DNA from: Isoetes taiwanensis
Taxonomy: Eukaryota; Streptophyta; Lycopodiopsida; Isoetales; Isoetaceae
NCBI GenBank assembly: GCA_021234155.1
Contig: JAJEKV010000003.1
Location: forward strand, 27,635,166-27,699,165
Direction of reading: 5' to 3'
DNA: 64,000 bases
Shown here: positions 54,370-64,000 of the stretch, piece after piece
Layout: each line of letters starts with the position of its first letter
Numbering within the stretch: position 1 is the first letter of the stretch
Program-made: the position numbers and the translations under genes
Notes under the pieces: model-generated
What the model saw: only the letters and a program-made list of their open reading frames with translations
What the model was told of the DNA's origin: nothing
Databases searched by the model: none

Positions 54370-57157
54370 ACTTGATCTTTTGGAAAGATACAAGAATGTG
54401 TTTCCTGAGGAGTTGCCTATAGGGCCACCTCCGACAAGGGAAGTGGAGCATGAGATTGACTCTTGAGCTTGGAACTAAACCAATAGCAAGAGTACCTTAT
54501 TGCTTGAGTCCTCTTGAGATAGAGGAAGTCAAAAAGCAAGTTAAGGAATTGCTTGAAAAGGGATTTATCCAGCCAAGTAAGTCTCCTTTTATGGCTCAGT
54601 GCTGCTAGTTAAAAAGAAACATGAAACGATGCACATGTGCATAGATTATCGTGCTCTTAACAAAGCAATAATTAAGGATAAATATCCTTTACCATGTGCA
54701 TAGATTATCGTGCTCTTAACAAAGCAATAATTAAGGATAAATATCCTTTACCACAGATTGATGATATCTTAGATTGTTTGGGTGGTGCAACTTGGTTCAT
54801 CAAAATTGATCTAAGGAGTGGATATCATCAAATTAAAATCCGTGAGGGTGACAAACTGAAGATTGTCTTTCGAACTCATCAAGGCCACTATGAGTTCTTA
54901 GTCATGCCATTTGGTCTCACCAATGCATCGGCTACATTCATGAGATTGATGAACTGAGTATTCGCTGATTACTTAGACAAATCAGTTGAAGTATCCTTGG
55001 ATGATATGCTTGTATACTCGAACTCATTGGAAGAATACTTTCAACATCTAGAGCAAGTGCTTAAAGTGTTGCGAGCCAATACGTTATATACCAAAATTTC
55101 TAAGTGTGATTTCCTTAAGCAAAGGGTTTCTTATTTGGGTCACATTCTGTCGGGGGAGGGAGTGTCTCCGGGCCGTAGCAAACTACGTGCAGTACAAGAA
55201 TGGATTCAATCTGAGAATGTTCATGAGTTGAGAAGTTTTCTTGGGTTGGCTACCTACTACCAAAACTTTGCGCCTAAGTTTTCAAAGGTAGTAGCCCCGC
55301 TCACCAACCTCTTGAGAAAAGATCAAGAGTATGTGTGGGGTCAAGCTCAACAAGAGATCTTTGAAAGGATTGTAAGTCTTTTGATGAGCAGTCCAGTACT
55401 AAAGGTACCTGACCTCAATGAGTCGTTTGAGGTATATATGGATGCTTGTGGACAAGCTCTGGGAGGTGCGCTTATTGGATATGAAAATCGTAAGCTTGAT
55501 CAAGTGGAATGGAATTATGCAACATATGAGCAAGAACTATTGGCATAGTTCATGCATTGAAGACGTGGTGGCACTGCCTGAGATGTATTACCAGTGTGGT
55601 ATATACTGACCACAAGCCTTTGAGATTCTTGCAAAGCCAAGTTGAGATTAGCCCTAGGCAAGCTAGGTGGCTTGACTTTTTGCACGAGTTCCATTTTAGT
55701 ATTCAGCATACTCCTAGAAAGAATAATCTAGTTGCAGATGCCTTATCTAGGATCAAGCATTTAAATACTTTGATGGTAGGGGAGAATGATCTCTTTCTTT
55801 CAAAGGATTAAAGAGGCGTATCAAGAAGATAAGCAATAACCTGCAGTAACCAAGTCAGGGGATTGGTGGACTGAACAAGATGAGGTGTACTTTTATAAAG
55901 CAAGGATTTATGTACCATTAATTGCGTGACCATCATGAAACCCCACAAGCTGGGCATGGGGGTGAGTGGAAGACCTACGAGTTGGTCAAGTGCCACTACT
56001 AGCAGACATGAAAGAACAAGTTAGGGACTTGGTTTTGCATTGTTTGACGTGTCAAGCTGTTAAAGCTGACCATGGACGTACCCTGTGACTATTGCAACCT
56101 TTACATATACCATTGCAAAGATGGGAGTGTATAAGTATGGACTTTATAGTCGCTTTGCCTAGGTCCACAAGGCAAAACACTCAGGTGTGGGTAATTCTTG
56201 ATTGTCTAACTAAGTACGCCAAATTTGTGATCTCACAGGGAGATGCTACTGGTCCTGATGTAGCAACCGTATACATGAGATATGCTTTCTCTATTTTTGG
56301 TTTTCCTTTATCTATCATAAGTGATAGGGATACCAAGTTTACAGGTCACTTTTGGAAGGACCTTATGAAAGGTCTCAAGGTACGACTGAAAATGAATAGT
56401 GGTAACCATTCACAAATGGATGGCCAAACTGAGTGAATCAACATGATCTTGGAGGATATGTTGAGAAGTTTTGTTCGTGAATGCCAAACTCGTTGGGAGG
56501 AGTATTTTGCCTTACCTAGAGTTTGCATATAACAACAACCATCATTCGGGAATTAAGATGACTCCCTTTGTTGCTATGATGAGGCAGAATCCTAGAACTT
56601 ATACCGATATGCATAAGTATCTAGAGATGGATGCCGCAATGAATATGTTGGATGTCATGAATGCAATTTTGCTTCAATGTCAACAAAAACTTGTGTAGAG
56701 TTCAAGATTGTGCTGAAGTTTATGCTAATAAGCCTAGACGTGATGTTACCAATGAGGAGAGTGACTATGTGTTTTTAAGGATTGTGTATCCTTCATCATT
56801 ACGAATCAACACCCTTAAACAGTTGGTTAAAGGGTGAGTGCCTAAGTTAACCCCGAGATATGCTGGAACTTTTAAGATTGTTAAAAGGTTGGGTACCACA
56901 GCATATGAGTTGGCGTTACCACAGGATATTGGGATCCATCCTGTATTTCATGTAAGCCAGCTTAAGCGAGCTATACTAGATACAGATAATGTTGTTAGTC
57001 CTGAGAGTATACCGCTAGTGCTGAACTCCGCTGTAACATCCAAATGGAATCTAGATACTCATGTTCGGCAGTTGCGCAATACAGATAGCGAGGACAGTCT
57101 CCTGCAGATGCCACTTGGGAGACGGATGAGTTTGTGCAACGTTTTCCTCATTTGAAA
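54370..57157 (+). pseudogene. Ty3/gypsy pol remnant
   Basis: In order: pre-RT (VFPEELPIGPPPTREVEHEI, about 54400), RT ([47 protein letters not shown]), an altered active site EVSLDDMLVYS at about 54990 where the usual Tyr of YLDD is Ser, and RNase H (VYMDACGQALGGAL, then TDHKPLRFLQSQ at 55607). Integrase follows (WECISMDFIVALPRSTR, DCLTKYAKFV, SIISDRDTKFTGHFW, NSGNHSQMDGQTE), and then a C-terminal domain (PRYAGTFKIVKRLGTTAYEL, HPVFHVSQLKR) ending FVQRFPHLKL near 57156. Several stops and frameshifts make it inactive. gag and the 5' LTR are absent. Confidence 0.9.
54634..54751 (+). repeat. 59-bp tandem duplication inside the RT
   Basis: CATGTGCATAGATTATCGTG at 54634 repeats at 54693. It duplicates the RT motif around [15 protein letters not shown], a local error in this copy. 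Confidence 0.95.
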
Positions 57158-57183
57158 CTCTAGACCTTGAGGATAAAGACCTA

Positions 57184-57950
57184 AGGGGAGGGGAGAAAAT
57201 CGTTACGGTCCAAGGGCAAGTCGCACTTGTAGACCTTGGGACTAAGAGTTTGCCGTGGAAGTGTCATTGGGTGGCCTGGGAATGTTCCAAGAGCTAGTTA
57301 CTACCTAGGCGCAATGTTGTGGGAATTTATAATGGCAAAAGTTTCGTATAATAAAGTGCCTTTTTAAATAAATGTTAATGAACCATTGAAATAAGGGGTC
57401 CACGTGGCGGAACCCCGTTGGCTGGAAGTGTTCAAAGGGTAAATTTCTTGTCTCAGACCGCGGACGTCCTACGGGCCTTCTGGAATTGATCTGGGAGGTC
57501 GGGATCAACTTTAGGCTGGCTATTTGCGGCCAAAAAAGGCCCATATCCATAATATCCCCTATTCTTAGCATCCCTCTTATTATATAAGAGATCTGGACGT
57601 TTTCTGAAAAGGACACAGCGATTTAGGAGCAGACTTGAAGAATTCCAATTCAAGCTAAGAATCTTTGCTTCAGTGGAATTCTACGATGATTCTTCTTTTT
57701 GTGTTGTTTAGAGGCCATTTCGACCTCTTTGGGATTATTCCCAAAGCTTCTTTGATAGTTGGGAATTATCCATTGTGTTTGTGTTCTCTGCTCTAGTGTT
57801 GAGCAATACTGCAATAGCAGTATAAGTTCTTTCGATAAGAACTATTGAAGTTGGGCTTCAAGCTAATCCTGGGGATTAGCTGTTGTCGTGGGTGGGGAGT
57901 TCTGGGAACTCAAGGTTGAGGGGAACTCTGGGAGTTCTAGGTAGCACAAC
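57184..57950 (+). repeat. Polypurine tract and probable 3' LTR of the gypsy element
   Basis: A polypurine run AGGGGAGGGGAGAAAA ends near 57199, then TCGTTACGGTCC starts the LTR-like part (the usual TG start would be TC here). A TATATAAG box lies at 57581-57588. The right border is not fixed. Confidence 0.55.
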
Positions 57951-60173
57951 CAATCCTACCTTTTTAGGTCTTGACATATATTAGAAATAGTGGTCCTATT
58001 TTCTAGACTTAGGGGTTTTGCCTGAAGTATAAGAAATGGATAAATTTAGTAAAGGAAAAAAATTAGGGCCAAAGTTCACTGTCAAACAATTCTTAAATGG
58101 TTACAGTTTAAACACCATTTGGAAAAGGTGAATACCATGTAAAAGGGTTATTGCAACTGATGCTCCATGCTGCAAAAAAGTCAGTGTTAAACAAGGCTTC
58201 TGGGCTCCTGAATAGGATGCTAACCTCCTCGCTTGCATTGCTCATTTGGAAAACCTTGCCTAAGAAAGCAGGTATTTAACAATAAAAAAAAGGAAAAAGA
58301 AAATCAGATTGCTTTTGTGTTCAAATGTAACAGGGGAACGCATAGGTTATACTCGGGGAAGTGGTTATTCTAGCCAAAAGCAATGGTCGGATTAACCATC
58401 GCTTTTATCCCAAATAAATCTAGAAATGTCCAAATTAGCCACTGCTTTTGGCCGTATTAACCACGCAATGAACTGCGTATGAGACTTTGTATCGACAGAC
58501 TGATCTTGGATAAGATCTTGGAAGCAGCTTCCTAAATGCTCTAATCAAGTTGAAAGATAATTTGGATCTTCTTCCCAGTCTCTAAGAAACCCATTCAATC
58601 ATCAAAGGAAGAGTTTAGAGCATAAACCAAGCCAGATTAGTGAAAAACAATAGAGATCATTGGCTTCTAGGCTTGAAACTTAACAGATCTATAATCTGAT
58701 TTACCATTGTGCCAGTGTAGGATCAATTAGATTAGAATTAGAAGTGTTTCCACAACACAGACCACGACAACTCCACACATCCAGCAGCTTGCATGGCATC
58801 AGCCAGGGCCATCCAATAATGCACAACCAAGCCTCCCCATGCTGCCACCACTTCAGCATAGGCTACAACCATTCCCCACCTACCACACACAACACCTACC
58901 ATGACAGCCAATATTGACCAGTAGAGAGCATTAGGAGCAAAGACGTAGGAGCCGCAATATAGTGGTGGATTGCTTGGCAAAAGAGGCAGGGGAGAACCCC
59001 TTTAGCTACTCCAGATGCTAATTTTTGCCCCGATGACGTTCCATACGCCTGTACATATCGTTAGGGCAAGCCGCCATGGAGCGTATACTCCATAAACGAG
59101 GATCACCGTCTAAGGTGCAAATTGAAACATAACAGCTCTCATTGCCCAGAGCCACCCTGCATGTGAATATGCACCCAAACAATTATCAAATTAGCTAATT
59201 TACCAAAAAATATCATGTACTTTTGGGATTCCTAAGATTTTAGTTTCATAAAAATAGCTAGAAGGATACGTCAAGGCACACAAGTTGTGCCACTGCTTCT
59301 TAAGTAAATCTAATTACATGGCAATAGAATATAAACTTCTAGATTATCTAATACCCTTGAATTATCTTCTGATAATAATAACGGGAAACATGGAAGTACA
59401 TCGACATCTAGCTAAAAATAAAGTGCATGCAATCTTTAATTGGCTTAATAATACTCCATAGAACAATGGATATAATCTTATAGTCATTGGGCAAGTGAAG
59501 TACAACAATCCTATAGGCAACATCCAAAGTTAAGTACCTACACATTTGCATTGGGGGGACTTTTGGCTTCTTTACCTCAAATGTATGAAACTTTTGCCTT
59601 TGTGCAATACAATTAACTTTTATGAGTGCTATCAGCTGAGATGTCTATCTTTGCTTTTCTGAATGGGACCATTATGGGGTTGATTGGGACAAAAATAAGA
59701 GCTTTCGATGGGTTGTTCTTTTCTAAGCATCTTAGTTATATGAGTGCAAAATGTGAACTTCCTTTTCTTCTACCATCTTTCATTATCAACCCTTAAAGCT
59801 GTCATATAACCCATCAACTAAATCTAAAAAGGAAGTGAACTTTATTAATGTTTATGTGCATTCTAAACTTTATTTTCGTTAGTATGTTTTGCTAAAACCA
59901 ACAGGCAGAACATATAAATGGATATGGGAGAGGGTAATAGAACTTAAACAAAGCACGTAACATTGCCAGGTGTCAGCAATTTTTGCCCCCTTTTATATTG
60001 CCTTTATCTTGCCTCCCATCAGTCAGTTTTTACACTTAAATCGCATATTGAATTGGAACTAATCTTTAGAATAGGATTTAGAAGAATACATAAGGTGCAT
60101 ATTGTGAAGTTTCCTTTGCTCAATGCAGAGTGACGTGTTAAAACTTCTTGACAAACGTGCAAGGAGCGGTTAA
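57951..60173. other. Unassigned AT-rich DNA
   Basis: No domain recognised apart from the minus-strand membrane-like open stretch near 58738-59140. Confidence 0.4.
58738..59140 (-). pseudogene. Membrane-protein-like fragment, unidentified
   Basis: An open minus-strand frame (58980-58738) reads NPPLYCGSYVFAPNALYWSI and LAVMVGVVCGRWGMVVAYAE, strongly hydrophobic with Trp and Tyr. The same frame upstream to about 59140 continues (VILVYGVYAPWRLALTICTG) with two stops and begins after a CATGCAG acceptor-like site. It could be a decayed exon of a multi-pass membrane protein; family not recognised. Confidence 0.3.
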
Positions 60174-62038
60174 AACCAACATTCAATTATTTTAAGAATA
60201 TGTCTTAATTTTGGGAGTTTTTTTTTCACGCAGCTTCCGTCGCTTTTGCGTTTTTTTTCCTTTCGTCGCTTTTTTCCTCTTCCCGCCCGCCGGTCACTTT
60301 CTTAAAACTTTCCCCCTACTTTTCCCACTTTCTCCTTTTCGTTTTCCTCACTCCTTTTTTTTTTTCATTTTCTTTTACGCCCGCTCTTTTCTTCTCTTCT
60401 TTCTCTCCGCCCTGACTTCGAGCGGCGCCTTTCCTCCAGACTTCGAGCTACGGCTTCTTCTATGGCGCCTTCGAGCTATGGCGCCTTTCCTTCAGGCTAT
60501 GGCCTCCTCACGCTATGGCGCCTGCTTAGCCCATTTTAACTGAGGCAACAAAGGAGGCACATTCCAGCTGAGGATGACTAAGGAAGGATGAGGCAAGAGG
60601 CTTTCTTTTCTCTGAACATTCTTCATAGCCAGGCCTATGCCGACCTTTTTGCCATTCCGACTTTCCTTCCCATATATTTCCCTGCTTTCTTCATGGACAA
60701 ACCTATTTCGGCATTTTTTTTCCATTTCGTTCTTCATAGAAAGACCTGTTCCGACCTTCTTCATGCCAGGTGAGCTCGGTCTGCTCTTTCTACCATTTCG
60801 GATGCATCCATTCAAGCTATAGTGAGTATGGTTCGCCTTAGGTTCTCTTGCAATGGCTGTGTTTTCTGCAGGATCATATTTCAAATGACCAGGGCATGCA
60901 AGAGATAGAGGGACTGCCATATCTGCAGGTATTATTACCATCAAGTTTAGATCTCTCTATTTCGATTATGATAATCTATTATTTGGCCTTCAATTCCGAA
61001 TCAGAGTTTATGTACCAAGTTTGTGGGAATGTGTTCTTCAGTTCGTTGAGATCTTATTTGCTTCAATTTGGCGATGATACAGAAGCAAAAGGAACGATAT
61101 GAGATGAGAAGCTTTTATGAATATCTGGAAAGCACACTACACAGATGGGATTGCTTAGGATTTAATAGTTATTTTGCAGAAGATTTAGCCAAGACCCAAA
61201 TTCTTGCTCCCAATTACATTATATTTGTTTCCAAAGGCTTGTAGCAGCACAGATCATGTGATTCTTGTTCTGTTTTGCTTACAATTTGTTTGCAAAATTA
61301 ACTCAGTTCTGATTGTGTACTGGTGTTTTCGATGCTGCTGAAGGGAATAGATGCTGCTGAAGGGGATAGATCTTTTCGATATATGCATGGGCTCTATCAT
61401 TCTCAAAGAAGAGGATGAAAGATGGATTAATATTTACTGCGAAACTTAAACTTTTGGACCTTCAATCATCCAAGCTAAATCGCGCCAAGCGCGTTTTCCA
61501 TGTTTTCACATTCTAAAGTTTAAAGCGTGTAAACTGTAAAGCATGATTTTATTTACATATATGTTTTTATAAATCAAAAAGTAAATGTTTACGTACCTCA
61601 TTTTTTTGTTGTTCGTAGGCCCTTTGCAAATTAATGAGAGTGTATTTTTGAATAATTGTGTTGAATGTCAACTATAAGGTGTATTGTGTTTGTCTTGATT
61701 CTGTCTTCAAACGCTGGATATTGGGTTAACTTTTAATGTTGCTAAATATATATTACATGTATATTGACGCTATTTGCATGTCCTATAAATTATATTAGAA
61801 GATAAAACATGAAAAACAATAGCTATTCTCCATTATTCTACCTCAGAGAAATATCTCAATAATGCATGAATAAGTCTCCTTTTTATGGCATAATTTAAAT
61901 TAGACTAGTCAACAAGTGTTTTTGAGTGAGATTTTTGGTGAATTGGTTTAATGTAAAAACAACAATATTTGGCTTTTATAGGGCCAAACTGGCGCGCTTT
62001 TGGAACAGACATAATCCCAATTTAAATGAATGATGGTT
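60174..62038 (+). mobile_element. 1.87-kb derivative of the 12.35-kb transposon family
   Basis: The left end AACCAACATTCAATTATTTT...TATGTCTTAATTTTGGGAG matches the left 44 bp of copy 2. The right end GACATAATCCCAATTTAA...GAATGATGGTT matches its right end, including subterminal TGGCGCG. Target duplication TTAA at 60170-60173 and 62039-62042. The interior has no transposon gene. It holds a C/T-rich stretch (60205-60540), repeats of CTATGGCGCCTT, and one exact 13-bp palindrome variant, CGCGCCAAGCGCG (61481-61493). Non-autonomous. Confidence 0.88.
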
Positions 62039-62042
62039 TTAA

Positions 62043-63183
62043 GCAGAAACCTTGAAGGAGAGGTTGCAAGCTAGTGTGTCAAAGATCAAAGTCCAATATA
62101 AGGCCCTAAGTTAAAAACATAGGAAGAGCATATGGGAAACAAAAGTAGGGAAGTGATCGAAGCCGAAGGAGACACACTTCTCAGTTTACATAAGGTCACT
62201 GAGTTGCAAAGCCAAAGGAGACACATTTCTTAGCTTAACATAAGCTGGTGAGTTGCAATATAGGGGCAAATGAGCATAAATGGGGTGGAATTTGCTCGCA
62301 TATGTCCTATTGTTTACACGCAAGAAGTGAAAGAACCTTGAGGAGAATAATATAATTATACTTTTCTTCAGAAAAAACAATGTGCAACTCGAAATTTCGA
62401 ACAAGGGTCTCAGATAGGGGTTGATATCTAGGTTGCCCTTTCATCCCTCCTTTCCATCATAGCCCTTTGGAATAGTCCTTATGCATTGGCACATTCTGAT
62501 AACATTACTCTCCATCTTCTAATGCTATATTGAGCCTGGCTTTGCCTTCCCCGCCTCAAATATGCCTCCATCTTTATCGATTCTGTTCTGCCAGTTCTTG
62601 TTGGGCAAACCAAAAGTTTGCATCTTGGAATTCAGGGATTCTTCCTTTCTCCAGCAATAGCTAGTTTGGCCATTTTAGACCATACCAACAGGCCCTGCCT
62701 GTGGCATTTTCATGTAGAATAATAAGTATTATCTATGGCAAGAATCACCAGAAGAAGAAGAACGTCGACCCATATATAATGTATAAATCATTCCCCAGTT
62801 GTAATCATGTAGCTCCTTGGATTTTTTTGCACAAAAAATAAATCATTATTCATATGTCGAAACATGAAGCATGTACTACGAGTTATATGGAATGGAATGG
62901 AATGGAATGGAATGGAATGGAATGGAATGGAATGGAATGGAATAGAATAGAATAGAATGATTTTTATCGTCCAGGTTCCATAACAACATTGTAATGCACA
63001 AAATCACTAGCCCAACAAAGTTATAAGTTGGTAATCACATCAACCTTATTGTCCATCAAGGCATAAAGTTGTGTCAGTGATCTTTCGTTATATGAACATT
63101 CTACAATTTTTTAGATTTATCCGATAATCTTCTAGAATTATATTGCAATGATGAGGTGTAAATACAAGGCATTTAGTATACAA
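62043..63183. other. Unassigned DNA with pentanucleotide satellite
   Basis: Two similar short units (AAGGAGACACA-TTCT-AG) lie near 62168 and 62215. The GGAAT tract follows at 62886. No gene recognised. Confidence 0.4.
62886..62959 (+). repeat. (GGAAT)n / (AGAAT)n microsatellite
   Basis: About eleven ATGGA units followed by ATAGA units. Confidence 0.98.
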
Positions 63184-63213
63184 CTAGTAATGGTGCCCAG
63201 CGTTGCTAGGCAT
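63184..63213 (-). mobile_element. Helitron 3' terminus (minus strand), body beyond right edge
   Basis: On the minus strand GCCTAGCAACGCTGGGC, ACCATTA, CTAG, then T. Same family as the ends at 18611 and 53769. The element would extend rightward, at least in part outside the window. Confidence 0.7.
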
Positions 63214-64000
63214 AAGTTGGTTGTATGTTGACTTCTTAAAAACTCTTGTATGAACGTCATGCTGCAACAAATGTTGAACATTATGAGGGGCGGTTAATCA
63301 TTGCTATGATCATTAAGTTACCTACAAAGTTTACGAAAATTGATGTGTATGGATTTGAATCTTTGTTTATTGCATATTTCATACATATTTTATAAACCCA
63401 TATGCAAAATTGTGACCAACAGTTAGGGTTTGAGATGTATGTGAAATGGGATACATATGAGATGTATGTGAAATGGGATACAATATGCCTAATAAGGTTA
63501 CCAATTTTAATGTAAGAGTGATGCACAACATCATAGTGATATGATGTTGGTAAAACTGAATCAGGAAATAAAGAGAGAAAAAAGCAACAATTTGGCGAAG
63601 TTCTATATTTAGTATAACCACGATTTATTTTCAAAAATGTGATAATACAATATTTGGGACGAAATTTTGTTGCCACTTCATCCATCGTACAATAGAATGT
63701 CAAAGGATAAAACTATTTTTTGAGGTCCTTTTTTGCATGCAACAAATTCCATCAAATCCAACGTCTCCAATATTCTATAAGCTTCTCTTAGTTATCTGAC
63801 AAAAACTACCTTAGAAGTATCTAGAACGTTGAACAGATGTTAGATGTTGGAAGTACTTTCCATGACATGGCCCCCCACTCGCGAAGAATAAGGTTGTGGC
63901 ATAAAACTCCTCCCTTCTCTGTTGGGTTGTTATTTGCACACAGATGCAAAGAAAGTAGAGTGTGTACATTCAGAGTGCCAAATATTAGCTGCCATTTCCA
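63214..64000. other. Probable Helitron interior, non-coding
   Basis: AT-rich. Contains a short doubled phrase (GATGTATGTGAAATGGGATA at 63433 and 63461). No gene seen. Confidence 0.35.

Noticed and set aside
60170-62042. Assignment to piggyBac from the TTAA duplication
   Set aside because: The related copies use GAAT and AGTA, so TTAA is not required; ends do not start CCY.

Overview
The window looks like land-plant nuclear DNA: AT-rich, made almost wholly of nested transposons, with plant-type elements (Ty1/copia, Ty3/gypsy, L1-like LINEs, Helitrons) and fragments of plant genes (a LONELY GUY cytokinin-enzyme exon, a laccase-like exon, a histone H3/CENH3-like piece). I cannot name the species. 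No complete host gene, rRNA or tRNA gene was found.

The most striking content is a large DNA transposon present twice in opposite orientation. Copy 1 runs from beyond the left edge to 10332. Copy 2 is complete at 27724-40073 (12,350 bp). Ends are about 31-bp terminal inverted repeats starting AACCATCAT, with 4-bp target duplications (GAAT for copy 2). A 1,865-bp relative with the same ends and a TTAA duplication lies at 60174-62038. Each large copy carries two divergent main genes. Gene A is a short DUF8039-like exon spliced over a 3.3-kb intron to a DUF7869-type protein that may be the transposase. Gene B has an RG-rich N terminus, nuclear-signal-like and Cys/His segments, and probably ends in an FCP1/HAD-like phosphatase domain. 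Two smaller genes (a 137-aa acidic protein and a coiled-coil protein) lie antisense inside gene A's intron. Introns and promoters are studded with a 13-bp palindrome, CACGCCWGGCGTG, and with 170-200-bp hairpins.

Region by region. 1-10332: copy 1, inserted in a Helitron Rep gene whose N-terminal part survives at 10333-11785. 13181-16442: 5'-truncated LINE with target duplication. 17000-17117: LOG exon 1. 18611-21660: region starting at a Helitron 3' end, with a tandem repeat and a laccase-like exon. 21660-26570: LTR retroelement and H3-like sequence, interrupted by a second DNA transposon (23559-26273, 34-bp TIRs, GCAA duplication) that carries its own 14-20-bp palindromes (CTATGCGCGCATAG type). 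27128-40557: patchwork copia/gypsy remnant split by copy 2. 40566-41507: second LINE tail. 41.5-53.7 kb: unrecognised repeat-rich DNA, two long microsatellites and some foldbacks. 53.7-54.3 kb: two Helitron 3' ends. 54370-57950: decayed Ty3/gypsy element. 58-64 kb: the small transposon derivative, a GGAAT-type satellite and another Helitron 3' end.

Removing copy 2 (with one GAAT) or the 23.6-kb element (with one GCAA) rejoins an interrupted reading frame, which confirms both boundaries. Coding regions of both 12.35-kb copies contain many single-base indels, so they are either decayed or affected by sequence error; only the 137-aa acidic gene of copy 1 reads through cleanly.
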